The notes: generated by a model from the letters alone, not told the origin. A DNA stretch of 64,000 nucleotides from Microbispora amethystogenes (GCF_016863015.1 NZ_BOOB01000019.1:1-64000); one strand, 5' to 3'; shown: positions 38,937 through 50,119, counted from the stretch's first letter. Numbers and translations: made by a program.

Positions 38937-41900
38937 TCAGGGCACGACGAGCGCGTTCGCGCCCAGGAGGACCTTGATGTCGCCGGCGAACGCGCCGTTG
39001 TTGATGTTCACCGCGTAGTCGGGCAGCTCCACGACATTGATCTTCCGGTTGAGCCGCTCCACGCGCAGCCGTACTGGGGTCTCACCGGGGTGGACGGTCA
39101 GGATCCGCTTGAGCTCGTGGACGAGCTCTCTGTTGACGCGCTCCTCGCGGAGGGCGATCACGATCGGTTCGCGGCCGTCGGCCTGGATGCCGGAGATGTC
39201 GAGGAACGTGATGTCGGTGGCGTTGAAGGAGATGGTCGCCTCGTCACCGTCGCCGCGTGAGCGGATCCGGCCGGTGACGGCGACGACCAGGTCGGGGGCG
39301 AGGTTGCTGCCGTACAGCTGGTAGGTCTGCGGGAAGCAGGGCACCTCGATGGAGCCGTCGTGGTCCTCGATCTTGAGGATGGCCCAGACGTCGCCCTTCT
39401 TGGTGACCTTCTTGTCGACGCCGGAGATGATGCCGGCGATGCGGACGTTGCCCTGCCCGGCCTGGCCGTCCAGCACCTGGGCGATGCTGAGGTCCCGGTT
39501 GCGTTCGAGGATGCGTTCGGCGCCGTTGAGGGGGTGGTCGGAGACGTAGAGGCCGAGCATCTCCCGTTCGAAGGACAGCTTCGTCTTCTTGTCCCATTCC
39601 CCTTCGGGAACGGAGATGTGGAAGACGCTGCCCGCCCCGCTGTCGTCGTCGAACGCGCCGAACAGCGAGTCCTGGCCGAGGGCCTCCTTGCGCTTCACGT
39701 CGATCACGGCGTCGACGGCCTGGTCGTGGATCTGGATCAGCCCCTGGCGGGTGTGCCCGAGGCCGTCGAACGCGCCGGCCTTGATCAGAGATTCGATGGT
39801 GCGCTTATTGCAGACGACCTGGGGGACCTTGGTCAGGAAGTCGTTGAAGTCGGTGTAGGCGCCCTTCTCACGGCGCGCGGAGATGATGCCCTTGATGGCG
39901 TTCTCCCCGACGTTCTGGATCGCGCCCAGGCCGAAGCGGACGTCCTCCCCGACGGCGGAGAACCGCAGGCCCGACTCGTTGACGTCGGGCGGCAGGACCT
40001 TCAGCTTCATCCGGCGGCACTCGGCGAGGTAGAGCGCCATGCGGTCCTTGTTCGTGCCGACCGAGGTCAGCAGGGCGGCCATGTACTCGGCCGGGTAGTT
40101 GGCCTTGAGGTAGGCCGTCCAGTAGGAGACGAGTCCGTAGCCGGCGGTGTGGGACTTGTTGAAGCCGTAGGAGCTGAACGGTTCAAGGACGTCCCAGACG
40201 GCCTTCGCCGATTCCTCGGTGTAGCCCTTGGCGACCATGCCGGAGGAGAAGGTGGCCCATTGCTTGTCCATCTCCTCCTTCTTCTTCTTGCCCATCGCCC
40301 GGCGCAGGATGTCGGCGCCACCGAGGGTGTAGCCGGCCAGCTGCTGGGCGATGGCCATGACCTGCTCCTGGTAGACCACCAGGTGGTAGGTGGTGCCGAG
40401 GATCGGGTCGAGCACTTCCTTGAGCGAGGGGTGGATCGGGGTGATCTCCTGCTGCCCGGCCTTGCGCAGCGCGTAGTTGACGTGCGCGTTCGCCCCCATC
40501 GGGCCGGGACGGCCCAGGGCCAGGATGGATGAGATGTCCTCGAACCGGGTCGGGGCGATCAGCTTGGTGAGGTCCCGCATCATCGAGCTGTCGAGCTGGA
40601 ACACGCCGAGCGTGTCGCCGCGCGCCAGCAGCTCGTAGGTCTTCTTGTCGTCCAGCGCGAGACTGAGCATGTCGAGGTCGAGGCCGCGGTTGTCCTTCAC
40701 GTTCTGCACCGCGTCGCCGATGACGGTCAGGTTCCGCAGGCCCAGGAAGTCCATCTTCAGGGCGCCCATGGACTCGGAGCTGGGTCCGTCGAAGCCGGTG
40801 ATGCGGGCTCCGTCGTCGGGCCGCTTGAAGATCGGCATGACGTCGAGCAGCGGCTGCGACGACAGGATGACGCCCGCGGCGTGGACGCCGGTGCCCCGGG
40901 TCAGTCCTTCGAGGCCGAGCGCGGTGTCGATGACCCGCTTGACGTCGGAGTCTTCCTCGTAGAGCTTGCGCAGCTCGGTCGCCTCGGCGTACCGGGGGTG
41001 CTTCTCGTCGAAGATGCCGGTGAGCGGGATCTCCTTGCCCATGACGGCCGGCGGGAACGCCTTGGTGATCTTCTCGCCGACCGGGAAGGGGTAGCCGAGG
41101 ACGCGGGCCGCGTCCTTGACCGCCGCCTTCGATTTGATCGTCATGTACGTGATGATCAGCGAGACGTTGTCCTCGCCATACTTCTCCGTGACATAACGGA
41201 TCATGTCACCGCGCCTACGCTCGTCGAAGTCCAGGTCGACGTCGGGCATGGAGATGCGTTCAGGGTTCAGGAACCGCTCGAACAGCAGGGAGTGCTCGAT
41301 GGGGTCGAGCTCGGTGATCCCGGTGACGTAGGCCACCATCGACCCGGTGGCCGATCCTCGGCCCGGGCCGAGCCAGATGCCGCTCTCCCTGGCGTAACGG
41401 CAGATGTCCGCGACGACGAGGAAGTAGCCGGGAAAGCCCATGCCCTCGATGACGCCGAGCTCGTACTCGATGCGCTCCAGCACCTCGGCCGGCACGGGGT
41501 CGCCGTAGCGTCGCACCGCGCCGCTGTGGGCCTCCTTGCGCAGCCAGCTCATCTCGGTCTCCCCTTCGGGGACCGGGAACTTGGCGGCGAGGTCGCGGTG
41601 GGCGAACACCTCGTCGTACGGCTCGACCCGCTCGGCGATCAGCAGGGTGTTCTTGCAGCCCTCGGCCCACAGGTCGGAATTGGGGTCGAGCGCCCACATC
41701 TCCTCGGCGGTGCGCACGTAGTAGCCGTTGCCGGAGAAGCGGAACCGGTTGGGATCGCTGAGCAGGGAGTTCGTGCCGACGCAGAGCAGCGCGTCGTGGG
41801 CGGTCGACTGGTCCTCGGTCACGTAGTGGGAGTCGTTGGTGACCAGGGGCGGGATGCCGAGGGTCTTGCCGATCCGCAGCAGGTCCTCGCGGACCCCCGT

Positions 41901-42521
41901 CTCGATCGGGATCCCCCCGTGGTCCATGATCTCCAGGAAGTAGTTGTCCCGCCCGAAGATCTCCTGGTACTTCGCGGCGTGCTCCAGCGCCTTGTCGTAC
42001 TGGCCGAGCCGGAGCCGCGTCTGCACCGCCCCGGACGGGCAGCCCGTGGTGGCGACGATCCCCTCGTGGTACTGCTCGAACAGGTCGTCGTCCATGCGGG
42101 GGTACTTCTTCATGTGGCCTTCGAGGGAGGCCAGCGACGAGATCCTGAACAGGTTGCGCAGACCCTGGGCGTTGACCGCCCACATGGTCTTGTGCAGATA
42201 GGTGCCGCTCGCCGACACGTCGCCGCCGAGGCCGGTGCGCTCGTCGGACTTGCGCTGGTGGGGTTCGCCCCAGAACACCGGCTGCTTGTAGTGGCGGGAC
42301 TCGGGGCTGACGTACCCCTCGATGCCGATGATCGGCTTGACCCCGGCCGCCTTCATCTTCGACTGGAACTCGTAGGCGCCGAACATGTTGCCGTGGTCGC
42401 TCATCGCGATCGCGGGCATGCCCAGCTCGGCCGCCCGCTGGGCCAGCTTGCCGATCTTCGCCGCTCCGTCCAGCATGGAGTATTCGGTGTGAACATGCAG
42501 GTGAACGAACGAATCAGCCAC
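38937..42521 (-). CDS. dnaE: DNA polymerase III alpha subunit
   Basis: A 1194-residue replicative polymerase of the DnaE1 type. The N-terminal PHP domain begins [18 protein letters not shown]; the palm catalytic acidic motif is visible in [20 protein letters not shown]; the finger/HhH region and a C-terminal OB-fold ([31 protein letters not shown]) follow. Length is normal for actinobacteria. GTG start at 42521 without a strong Shine-Dalgarno. It is a housekeeping gene between the cobalamin locus and accessory genes. Confidence 0.97.
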   Translation of the reverse strand: MADSFVHLHVHTEYSMLDGAAKIGKLAQRAAELGMPAIAMSDHGNMFGAYEFQSKMKAAGVKPIIGIEGYVSPESRHYKQPVFWGEPHQRKSDERTGLGGDVSASGTYLHKTMWAVNAQGLRNLFRISSLASLEGHMKKYPRMDDDLFEQYHEGIVATTGCPSGAVQTRLRLGQYDKALEHAAKYQEIFGRDNYFLEIMDHGGIPIETGVREDLLRIGKTLGIPPLVTNDSHYVTEDQSTAHDALLCVGTNSLLSDPNRFRFSGNGYYVRTAEEMWALDPNSDLWAEGCKNTLLIAERVEPYDEVFAHRDLAAKFPVPEGETEMSWLRKEAHSGAVRRYGDPVPAEVLERIEYELGVIEGMGFPGYFLVVADICRYARESGIWLGPGRGSATGSMVAYVTGITELDPIEHSLLFERFLNPERISMPDVDLDFDERRRGDMIRYVTEKYGEDNVSLIITYMTIKSKAAVKDAARVLGYPFPVGEKITKAFPPAVMGKEIPLTGIFDEKHPRYAEATELRKLYEEDSDVKRVIDTALGLEGLTRGTGVHAAGVILSSQPLLDVMPIFKRPDDGARITGFDGPSSESMGALKMDFLGLRNLTVIGDAVQNVKDNRGLDLDMLSLALDDKKTYELLARGDTLGVFQLDSSMMRDLTKLIAPTRFEDISSILALGRPGPMGANAHVNYALRKAGQQEITPIHPSLKEVLDPILGTTYHLVVYQEQVMAIAQQLAGYTLGGADILRRAMGKKKKEEMDKQWATFSSGMVAKGYTEESAKAVWDVLEPFSSYGFNKSHTAGYGLVSYWTAYLKANYPAEYMAALLTSVGTNKDRMALYLAECRRMKLKVLPPDVNESGLRFSAVGEDVRFGLGAIQNVGENAIKGIISARREKGAYTDFNDFLTKVPQVVCNKRTIESLIKAGAFDGLGHTRQGLIQIHDQAVDAVIDVKRKEALGQDSLFGAFDDDSGAGSVFHISVPEGEWDKKTKLSFEREMLGLYVSDHPLNGAERILERNRDLSIAQVLDGQAGQGNVRIAGIISGVDKKVTKKGDVWAILKIEDHDGSIEVPCFPQTYQLYGSNLAPDLVVAVTGRIRSRGDGDEATISFNATDITFLDISGIQADGREPIVIALREERVNRELVHELKRILTVHPGETPVRLRVERLNRKINVVELPDYAVNINNGAFAGDIKVLLGANALVVP

Positions 42522-42794
42522 TGGTGATCTCTGGCCTTTCGTGGTGGGGCGAGCAGAACCCCAACTCTATCGAGAGCCCGGAGGGGCCGTCGTGGCTCAT
42601 CGGCAGAGGCGTGATTCCCGGTGCTGGAGAAACCTCAGGAGCCCACGGCGAGTCGTGCGCCGCACCTGCGACATCCAGGCGCGGAAAAAATCTTGGAAAA
42701 TCTTCCGGGCGCGTGTCGAAACCGGCCCGGCTCGTTCGCAGCGTGTCCAGAGGGCCGGACGGGCCGGCCCCGCCGACACGAGGTGACGACCACC

Positions 42795-43454
42795 ATGACC
42801 CAGCAGATCGCCTACTCCCGACCGATCTCCGCCCAGCGTCTGCTCCTCGGCTGCGGCGTCGTCGCCGGTCCCGCGTACGTGACCGTCGCCATGGCCCAGG
42901 CGCTCACCCGGGAGGGCTTCGACCTGGCCCGCCATCCGTGGAGCTACCTCGCCAACGGCGATCTCGGCTGGATCCAGACCGCGAACTTCGTCCTCACCGG
43001 CCTGGCCGTGATCGCCGCCGCCGTCGGCCTGCGCCACGCCCTGGCGCCCGGACGGGGAGCCCGGTGGGCGCCGATCCTGGTCGGCGTCTTCGGCGCGAGC
43101 ATGATCGGAGCGGCGATCTTCCCCGCCGACCCCGCCATGGGCTTCCCCGCCGGCACCCCGGAGGGGCCGGGACTCGTCACCCTCTCGGGGATCCTGCACA
43201 TGGCGGCCGGGGGCGTCGGGTTCCTGTGCATGGCGGCGGCCTGTTACGTCGTCGCCTCGCGGCAGGCCCGTGAGGGCCGCAGCGGCGGTGCCCTGCACTC
43301 CCGTGTCACGGGCACGCTGTTCCTCGGCTCCTTCGCCGGCATCGCATCCGGCGGCGGCGCCGCCTGGACGAACCTGATGTTCGTCGCCGGCATCGTTGCG
43401 GTCTGGACCTGGCTGTCGCTGGTGTCGCTGAACCTGTCCCGTCAGGCCGCCTGA
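42795..43454 (+). CDS. DUF998 membrane protein
   Basis: A 219-residue protein with about six hydrophobic helices and the DUF998 pattern GPAYVTVAMAQALTREGFDLARHPWSYLANGDLGWIQ. Function unknown. ATG 42795 is preferred (GAGGTGA nine bases upstream); an in-frame GTG at 42783 is an alternative. It is followed by a YCII protein and an ECF42 sigma factor, a set that often travels together. The 273-bp gap before it (42522-42794) has the divergent dnaE promoter region and a short AT-rich direct repeat but no gene. Confidence 0.85.
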   Translation: MTQQIAYSRPISAQRLLLGCGVVAGPAYVTVAMAQALTREGFDLARHPWSYLANGDLGWIQTANFVLTGLAVIAAAVGLRHALAPGRGARWAPILVGVFGASMIGAAIFPADPAMGFPAGTPEGPGLVTLSGILHMAAGGVGFLCMAAACYVVASRQAREGRSGGALHSRVTGTLFLGSFAGIASGGGAAWTNLMFVAGIVAVWTWLSLVSLNLSRQAA

Positions 43455-43467
43455 CCTTCCCCACCGA

Positions 43468-43495
43468 TTCCATAGAGAAAGTTCCATAGAGAAAG
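43468..43495. repeat. Exact 14-bp tandem duplication before the YCII gene
   Basis: TTCCATAGAGAAAG occurs twice head to tail and supplies the AGAAAGG-type ribosome-binding site twice, 11 and 25 bases before the ATG at 43506. Confidence 0.8.
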
Positions 43496-43505
43496 GCAGT
43501 TCACG

Positions 43506-43880
43506 ATGCGATACCTGGTCACCCTCAAGGTCGCCGCCCAGCCCGACGGGCCGCCGCCGGCCGACCTCATGGAGGCCATCGTCAAGCTCGGCCAGGAGGC
43601 CACCGAGGCCGGGACCCTGCTCGACACCAGCGGCCTCGCGGGCAGCGCCGAGGGGGCGAGAGTCGAGGTCGCCGGCGGCCGGCTGATCGTCAGCGACGGG
43701 CCGTTCGCCGAGGCCAAGGAGCTGATCAGCTACGCGTTGTACGAGGTGAGGAGCAAGGAGGAGGCGGTGGAATGGGCCGCCCGCTTCCTCAGGCTGCACC
43801 GCGACCTGTGGCCGGGATGGGAGGGCGAGGCCGACGTACTGCGGCTCTTCGGGCCCGAGGACTTCGCCGCACCGGCCTGA
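43506..43880 (+). CDS. YCII/DGPF-domain protein
   Basis: A 124-residue YCII-related protein: MRYLVTLKV start, central IVSDGPFAEAKELISYALYEV carrying the DGPF motif, and a C-terminal AARFLRLHRDLWPGWEGEADVLRLF. Such proteins are regularly encoded beside ECF42 sigma factors and may be their targets or modulators; no enzymatic role is established. Confidence 0.9.
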   Translation: MRYLVTLKVAAQPDGPPPADLMEAIVKLGQEATEAGTLLDTSGLAGSAEGARVEVAGGRLIVSDGPFAEAKELISYALYEVRSKEEAVEWAARFLRLHRDLWPGWEGEADVLRLFGPEDFAAPA

Positions 43881-43906
43881 CCCGCGGCGTCCGCCGGCCG
43901 CCTCGT

Positions 43907-43966
43907 CAGCGCTTCACCAGTCGCTTCACCGGCTGCTCCACCGGCTGCTCCACCGGCCGCTCCACC
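43907..43966. repeat. 12-bp tandem repeats between the YCII and ECF42 genes
   Basis: Five degenerate 12-bp units from CAGCGCTTCACC to GGCCGCTCCACC, with GGCTGCTCCACC twice exactly (43931-43954), occupy the intergenic gap just upstream of the sigma-factor gene. No coding role is apparent. Confidence 0.75.
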
Positions 43967-44010
43967 GGCCGCGGACGTCGCTCCGCGGCCGGATGCGGTA
44001 TGCAGGACGC

Positions 44011-45270
<1,260 letters not shown>

Positions 45271-45322
45271 CCCGCCCCACAGAGCCGTTCCGAGGCTTGG
45301 CGACGTCGTGATGGGGACGGGC

Positions 45323-45811
45323 TCACAGGGCGCGGTGCATGATGTGCAGACCCACGTAGCCGAGCACGGGGTGGCGGAAACCCTCCGGCAGGGTGCACAG
45401 CACCTCGAATCCGAGCGAACGGTACAGTCCCACCGCGCGCACGTTGGTCTCCACGACCGCGTTGAACTGCATGGCCCGGAAGCCGGCCGCCCGTGCCCAC
45501 CCCACCGCGTACTCGCCGAGCGCCCGGCCCACTCCCCGCCCCTCGTGAGCCGGGTCGACCATGAAACTGGCACTGGCGATGTGTCCGGCGTTGCCCATGT
45601 GGTTGCGGTTCATCTTGGCCGTGCCCAGAATCGTGCCGGAGTCGTCCACGGCGACCACCGTGCGGTCCGGCTCGGGCAACAGCCACCAGTCGCGCCCCTC
45701 TTCCCTCCCCAGATCCACGGGATAGGTGAAGGTCTCCCCCGCGGCCACGATGCGGTGGAAGAAGGGCCAGATGGCAGGCCAGTCGGACGTGCGGGCTTCT
45801 CTGATCAGCAT
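45323..45811 (-). CDS. GNAT-family N-acetyltransferase
   Basis: A 162-residue GNAT: LIREARTSDWPAIWPFFHRIVAAGETFTYP, the acetyl-CoA motif VDPAHEGRGVGRALGEYAV and FNAVVETNVRAVGLYRSLGFEVL. The opening resembles phosphinothricin/amino-acid acetyltransferases, but the acceptor cannot be named. Convergent with the sigma factor, 52 bases away. The 168 bases upstream (45812-45979) hold no gene that I can support. Confidence 0.9.
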   Translation of the reverse strand: MLIREARTSDWPAIWPFFHRIVAAGETFTYPVDLGREEGRDWWLLPEPDRTVVAVDDSGTILGTAKMNRNHMGNAGHIASASFMVDPAHEGRGVGRALGEYAVGWARAAGFRAMQFNAVVETNVRAVGLYRSLGFEVLCTLPEGFRHPVLGYVGLHIMHRAL

Positions 45812-45979
45812 TCTCCGTGATTCCCCTTGATCGCCCTACAACCGGGCGCACAGCCGGTGTAAATCCGGCACCTCTACCGACGCGCGTACCCTTCCCGCTC
45901 AGGCCGTTCGCCCTGCCACGTCACGCCGGCCGAGGGCGACACTGCCGCTCAGCGGGGACAGTACGGCGGCCGCCGCCGG

Positions 45980-46687
45980 TCAGGCGCTGTCGCCTTGGGG
46001 GGAGGAGCGCAGCTCGACGCAGCACTCTCCCGGCCGGGGCGCCAGGACGGCCCGCACCCTGCCGGCCTCCAGGCCGGTGAGCACGCCCTCGAGGAAGGCG
46101 TGGTTGATCCCGCAGACCAGTTCCGGGGCCCGGGCCGCGAGCGGATGGAACGGGCAGTTGCGCAGCCGTACGCAGGTGGGGGACTCGCGGCCGGGCTCGA
46201 AGCCGTGCCGCGACAGCAGGCCCTCGATCAGTGTGAGGGCGCGTTCCGCGCCGAGCCGGCCGGGCTTGGCCCGGGCCCGTTCCGAGGCGCCGATCTCCTC
46301 GCCGCGCCGACCGGCCACCCGGACCGCCGCCTGGCGGGCGCTTCCGTCTTCGCCCTCCGCGAGGACGGCATCCATCAGGATGCCGGCGAGCACCTCGTGC
46401 CGCCGTTCGGGGATCGTGACGCGGATGTCGGTCTCGGCCGGCTCGTAGACCTTCGGCGTGCGGCCGACCTTGCGGATGCCGCCCACCGGCTCGTAGCGGG
46501 CGCGCAGCAGCCCGGCGTCCACCAGTTTGTCCAGGTGGAAGGCGGCCAGTTTGCGGGAGATTCCGACCGAGGCGGCGGCCTCGTCACGGGTCACCGGACG
46601 GCGCGCCCTGCGGATGTAGGTGTACATGCCCTGGCGCAGCACGTCGTCGAGCGCGGCCACCGCACTGATCGCGGGATCGGTCGTCAC
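45980..46687 (-). CDS. HTH transcriptional regulator with C-terminal Cys cluster (SufR-like)
   Basis: About 235 residues. An N-terminal winged helix (YIRRARRPVTRDEAAASVGISRKLAAFHLDKLVDAGLL) is followed by a C-terminal domain with Cys residues arranged C-x5-C-x13-C-x29-CC (TCVRLRNCPFHPLAARAPELVC ... GECC). This resembles the Fe-S-binding SufR-type regulators, so redox or iron sensing is likely. GTG 46687 is preferred over ATG 46726: TATCGT lies six bases upstream as a -10 for leaderless transcription and the N-terminus TTDPAISAV fits relatives. The palindrome 46773-46786 between it and the DUF2231 gene is a likely operator. Confidence 0.85.
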   Translation of the reverse strand: MTTDPAISAVAALDDVLRQGMYTYIRRARRPVTRDEAAASVGISRKLAAFHLDKLVDAGLLRARYEPVGGIRKVGRTPKVYEPAETDIRVTIPERRHEVLAGILMDAVLAEGEDGSARQAAVRVAGRRGEEIGASERARAKPGRLGAERALTLIEGLLSRHGFEPGRESPTCVRLRNCPFHPLAARAPELVCGINHAFLEGVLTGLEAGRVRAVLAPRPGECCVELRSSPQGDSA

Positions 46688-46772
46688 CCAGTCACGATAA
46701 CGCCCGCGACCACGGTCGAAAACCATGAGGCCGCCGATATCCGCGGCCTCTTGACCGCCGACTCAAATAAGA

Positions 46773-46786
46773 CCAACATTTGTTGG
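46773..46786. promoter_or_regulatory. Palindromic operator candidate
   Basis: CCAACA-TT-TGTTGG is a perfect 6-bp inverted repeat with a two-base spacer in the 132-bp divergent gap between the Cys-rich regulator and the DUF2231 gene, downstream of a TTGACC hexamer at 46751-46756. Probable site for the adjacent regulator. Confidence 0.5.
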
Positions 46787-46819
46787 CGTAACTAGCGGCG
46801 CACGCGGAGGAGGCCGACG

Positions 46820-47332
46820 ATGACGGGCAGAGCACCGCACGAGGCCAAACGACCGGTCAGCGCGGTGCTGGCCGGGCCGTACGGCCATCCGTTCCACCCG
46901 ATGCTGGTCACGGTGCCGATCGGAGCCTGGGTGGCGAGCATGGTCTTCGACGTCGCCTCCCGGTTCGCGTCGGATCCGGGCTTCCTGGCCGAGGGCTCGA
47001 AGTGGCTGATCGCCATCGGCGTGCTCGGCGCGCTGGCCGCGGCGATGGTCGGCTTCCTCGATCTGCTCGCCATCCCGGCCGGCACGCCGGCGTTCCGCAC
47101 GGGTCTGCTCCACATGGGGCTGAACCTCGTGGTCACCGCCGCGTACGCCGCCGGCTTCCTGTGGCGCCGGGCCGACGAGGCGGCGGGCGCCGTCGCGCCC
47201 GGCCCGCTGCTGCTCTCGGCGGGCGGCCTGGCGCTGCTCGCGGTCTCCGGTTACCTGGGCGGCAAGCTCGCCTACCGGTACGGCGTACGGGTGGCCGACG
47301 AGGCCACCCAGGCCGGCGGTTTCCGGCGCTGA
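46820..47332 (+). CDS. DUF2231 membrane protein
   Basis: A 170-residue protein with four predicted transmembrane helices and the DUF2231 start YGHPFHPMLVTVPIGAWVASMVFD; His residues in GHPFHPM and HMGLNL could bind haem or metal. Function unknown. GGAGG lies 9-13 bases before the ATG. First gene of a divergent group probably controlled by the Cys-rich regulator. Confidence 0.9.
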   Translation: MTGRAPHEAKRPVSAVLAGPYGHPFHPMLVTVPIGAWVASMVFDVASRFASDPGFLAEGSKWLIAIGVLGALAAAMVGFLDLLAIPAGTPAFRTGLLHMGLNLVVTAAYAAGFLWRRADEAAGAVAPGPLLLSAGGLALLAVSGYLGGKLAYRYGVRVADEATQAGGFRR

Positions 47333-47365
47333 CCCCCGTCCACAATCACAGGAGGAGAACTCATC

Positions 47366-47794
47366 ATGGGTATCGCGGCACTGGTCACCTGGCTGCTCAC
47401 CGCCGTGGGCGGCTTCGTCATGCTGGGCGTCTGGATCGCCAGAGGAGGCCGGCGTACCAGCCGCTTCTCGCCAGGGCTGATATTCGGTCACTTCGCCCTG
47501 GCCGCCGCCGGGCTGGTGGTGTGGATCGTGTACCTGGTCGCCGGCGTCGCCGCCCTGGCGTGGGTCGCGCTGGTCCTGCTGGTCCCGGTCGCGCTGCTGG
47601 GCTTCGCGATGTTCGCCCGGTGGATCCCCGCCTACCGCTCCCGTGAGGCGGTGGCCGGCGGGCCGGGCGCCACCGGTGCGGCGGGACCGCCCGAGCGGCA
47701 CTTCCCGGTGGTGATCGTGGCCGGACACGGTCTGCTGGCGGTGGCCACCGTGGCGCTGGTGCTGCTGACCGCACTCGGCGTGAGCGGCGGCTGA
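47366..47794 (+). CDS. Conserved membrane protein of unknown function
   Basis: A 142-residue protein with four hydrophobic helices, an Arg-rich loop after helix 1 (RGGRRTSRF) and a Gly/Ala-rich loop before helix 4 (RHFPVVIVAGHGLL). I do not recognise a named domain. AGGAGGAG precedes the ATG. It lies between the DUF2231 gene and folE and is probably in the same operon. Confidence 0.85.
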   Translation: MGIAALVTWLLTAVGGFVMLGVWIARGGRRTSRFSPGLIFGHFALAAAGLVVWIVYLVAGVAALAWVALVLLVPVALLGFAMFARWIPAYRSREAVAGGPGATGAAGPPERHFPVVIVAGHGLLAVATVALVLLTALGVSGG

Positions 47795-47795
47795 C

Positions 47796-48395
47796 ATGCG
47801 CTCCTGTTCCGCCCTGCGGGCGATCGACGAGCCGCTCGACGGCGTGGACCTGGCCGCCGCCGAGCGGGCGGCCGGCGAGTTCCTCAAGGCGCTGGGCATC
47901 TCGACGGACTCCGAGAGCCTGCGGGAGACTCCGGCGCGGATGGCCCGGGCGTACGCCGAGCTGTTCACGCCCCGCCCGTTCGACCTGACCACCTTCCCCA
48001 ACGAGGAGGGCTACGACGAACTCGTGCTGGCCCGGGCGATCCCGGTCCGCTCGGTCTGCGAGCACCACCTGCTGCCCTTCGCCGGAGTCGCCCACGTCGG
48101 CTACCTCCCCGGCGACCGCATCCTCGGGCTGTCCAAGCTGGCTCGGGTCGTCGAGCACTTCGCCCACCGGCCGCAGGTGCAGGAGCGGCTCACGAAACAG
48201 GTGGCCGACTGGCTCGCCGAGCGGTTGCGACCCGCGGGGGTCGGCGTCGTGATCGAGGCCGAGCACACCTGCATGACCCTGCGGGGAGTGCGGGCCGTCG
48301 GCTCGACCACCGTCACCTCCGCACTGCTGGGCATCCTGAGAGAGGACGCACGATCCCGTCAGGAGTTCTTCGCCCTCACCGGCACCCGCGCCTGA
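47796..48395 (+). CDS. folE: GTP cyclohydrolase I
   Basis: A 199-residue FolE, converting GTP to 7,8-dihydroneopterin triphosphate. Zn ligands are seen in VRSVCEHHLLPFAGVAHVGY (Cys, His) and EAEHTCMTLRGVR (Cys). YLPGDRILGLSKLARVVEHFAHRPQVQERLTKQ is diagnostic. The ATG starts one base after the TGA of the membrane protein. Its setting with a redox-type regulator and a ferredoxin reductase, away from fol genes, suggests a second, regulated copy (inference). Confidence 0.95.
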   Translation: MRSCSALRAIDEPLDGVDLAAAERAAGEFLKALGISTDSESLRETPARMARAYAELFTPRPFDLTTFPNEEGYDELVLARAIPVRSVCEHHLLPFAGVAHVGYLPGDRILGLSKLARVVEHFAHRPQVQERLTKQVADWLAERLRPAGVGVVIEAEHTCMTLRGVRAVGSTTVTSALLGILREDARSRQEFFALTGTRA

Positions 48396-48412
48396 ACAAG
48401 GAGACCATCGCC

Positions 48413-49682
48413 GTGGCACAGCAGAGGTTCGTGATCGTCGGAGCCGGCCTGGCCGGCGCCAAAGCCGCCGAAGCGCTGCGCGAGCAGGGATTCGACGGGC
48501 GGATCACACTGATCGGAGCCGAGCCGCACCGCCCGTATGAGCGGCCCCCGCTGTCCAAGGGCTACCTGACGGGCAGGACCGACCGGGCCGGGGTCTTCGT
48601 CCACCAGGAAGGCTGGTACACCGGCCACGACGTCGAGTTGCGGCTCGGCGTCGCCGCGGCCGGCCTCGACCGCGGCGCTCACCACGTCGAACTGGCCGAC
48701 GGCGACGTGATCGCGTACGACAGGCTGCTGCTCGCCACCGGGGCCCGCCCGCGAAGGCCGCCGATCCCCGGCGCGGACGCCCCCCACGTGCGCTACCTGC
48801 GCGTGATCGAGGACTGCGAGGCGCTCAAGGACGTCCTCGGGAGCGTGTCCCGGCTTGCGGTGATCGGGGCCGGCTGGATCGGGCTGGAGGTCGCCGCCGC
48901 CGCCCGGCAGGCCGGCGTCGCGGTCACGGTGCTGGAGGCGGCGCGACTGCCCCTGCTGCGGGTGCTGGGGCCCGAGGCCGCCCAGGTCTTCGCCGCCCTG
49001 CACCGCGACCACGGCGTCGACCTCCGGCTCGGGGTCGCCGTCAGCGAGATCACAGCCGGCGGCGTACGGCTGGGCGACGGAGACGAGATCACCGCCGACG
49101 CCGTCCTCGTCGGCGTCGGCGCCGAACCCGACGTACGGCTCGCCCTGCGCGCCGGGCTGCCCGTGGACGACGGCGTCGTGGTGGACGCGGCCCTGCGTAC
49201 CGGCGACCCGGACATCGTCGCGGCCGGTGACGTCGCCAACGCCTTCCACCCTCTGCTGGGCAGGCACGTACGGGTCGAACACTGGGCCAACGCGCTCAAG
49301 CAGCCCGCGGTCGCCGCCGCCACCATGCTCGGCCGGGAGGCGGTTTACGACGACCTGCCCTACTTCTACACCGACCAGTACGACCTCGGCATGGAGTACG
49401 TCGGCCACGTCGAACCGGGCGGCTACGACCAGGTCGTCTTCCGGGGTGACGTGGCGGCGCGGGAGTTCGTCGCCTTCTGGCTCAGGGGTGGGTCGCGTCC
49501 TGGCCGGCATGAACGTCAACGTCTGGGACGTCGTCGAGCCGATCAAGGCGTTGATCCGCACCGGAACACCCGTCGACCCCCATGCGCTGGCCGACCCCGG
49601 CCGGCCACTGGCCGCGCTCGGCGCCGAAGCGTCGAAGCCGGCAGAACGTGAGTCGCTCCGGCTTCGCCCGGAGGAGGAGTGA
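48413..49682 (+). pseudogene. Ferredoxin-NAD(P)+ reductase-like FAD protein with a one-base frameshift
   Basis: A FAD-dependent oxidoreductase of the rubredoxin/ferredoxin reductase family. FAD motif VIVGAGLAGAKAAEAL at the N-terminus, RPYERPPLSKGYL, second dinucleotide motif VIGAGWIGLEVAAAA, and VAAGDVAN. From the GTG at 48413 the frame is good to about residue 360 (AFWLRGG), then loses homology and runs to a stop at 49651. Skipping T49493 restores RVLAGMNVNVWDVVEPIKALI, the family C-terminus, ending at 49682 in an ATGA overlap with the next gene. Either a recent inactivating insertion or a sequencing error; the intact product would be about 422 residues. Confidence 0.85.
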
Positions 49683-50119
49683 TGACCGGCTCCTTCTGGT
49701 GGGACCTGGCGATCGGCGTGATGGGCGCGCTGCTGCTCGCCTGGCTCGCTCTGGTCCTGGTGCTGGCGGCCCTGCGGCCCCGGGGCGGGTTGCTCCGTGA
49801 GGCACTGCGAGTGCTGCCCGACGTGCTGCGCCTGGTCCGCCGCCTCGCCGCCGACAGCACGCTGCCCCGGGGCATCCGCATCCGGCTGGGCCTGCTGCTT
49901 GCCTACCTGGCGATGCCGATCGACGTGATCCCCGACTTCATCCCGGTCCTGGGCTACGCCGACGACGCCATCATCGTCACCGCGGTGCTTCGTTCGGTCG
50001 TACGCCGTGCGGGCCTGCCGGCCGTACGCGCTCACTGGCCAGGGACCGAGGACGGCTTCGTCGCGCTGACCCGGCTGACCGGCCTGGGCACGGCGACCGA
50101 CTCCGGCCAATCGAAGTAA
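49682..50119 (+). CDS. DUF1232 (YkvA-like) membrane protein
   Basis: A 145-residue protein: an N-terminal transmembrane helix (AIGVMGALLLAWLALVLVLAAL) and the DUF1232 core RIRLGLLLAYLAMPIDVIPDFIPVLGYADDAIIV. Function unknown. GAGGAGG precedes the ATG, which overlaps the reductase stop in the restored frame. Confidence 0.9.
   Translation: MTGSFWWDLAIGVMGALLLAWLALVLVLAALRPRGGLLREALRVLPDVLRLVRRLAADSTLPRGIRIRLGLLLAYLAMPIDVIPDFIPVLGYADDAIIVTAVLRSVVRRAGLPAVRAHWPGTEDGFVALTRLTGLGTATDSGQSK

Noticed and set aside
42683..42704. AT-rich direct repeat (GGAAAAAATCTT/GGAAAATCTT) between dnaE and the DUF998 gene
   Set aside because: Too short and degenerate to call an operator or promoter; noted only as part of the intergenic region.
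45271..45322. Possible terminator between the convergent ECF42 and GNAT genes
   Set aside because: Only a weak GAGCC/GGCTC pairing with several mismatches and no T-tract is visible.
45853..45869. GCCGGTGTAAATCCGGC, resembling the P3 hairpin of a cobalamin riboswitch or a tRNA T-arm
   Set aside because: The conserved CCCGCCACTGT core and B12 box are absent, no acceptor stem can be paired for a tRNA, and the T-loop differs from TTCRANY at two places.
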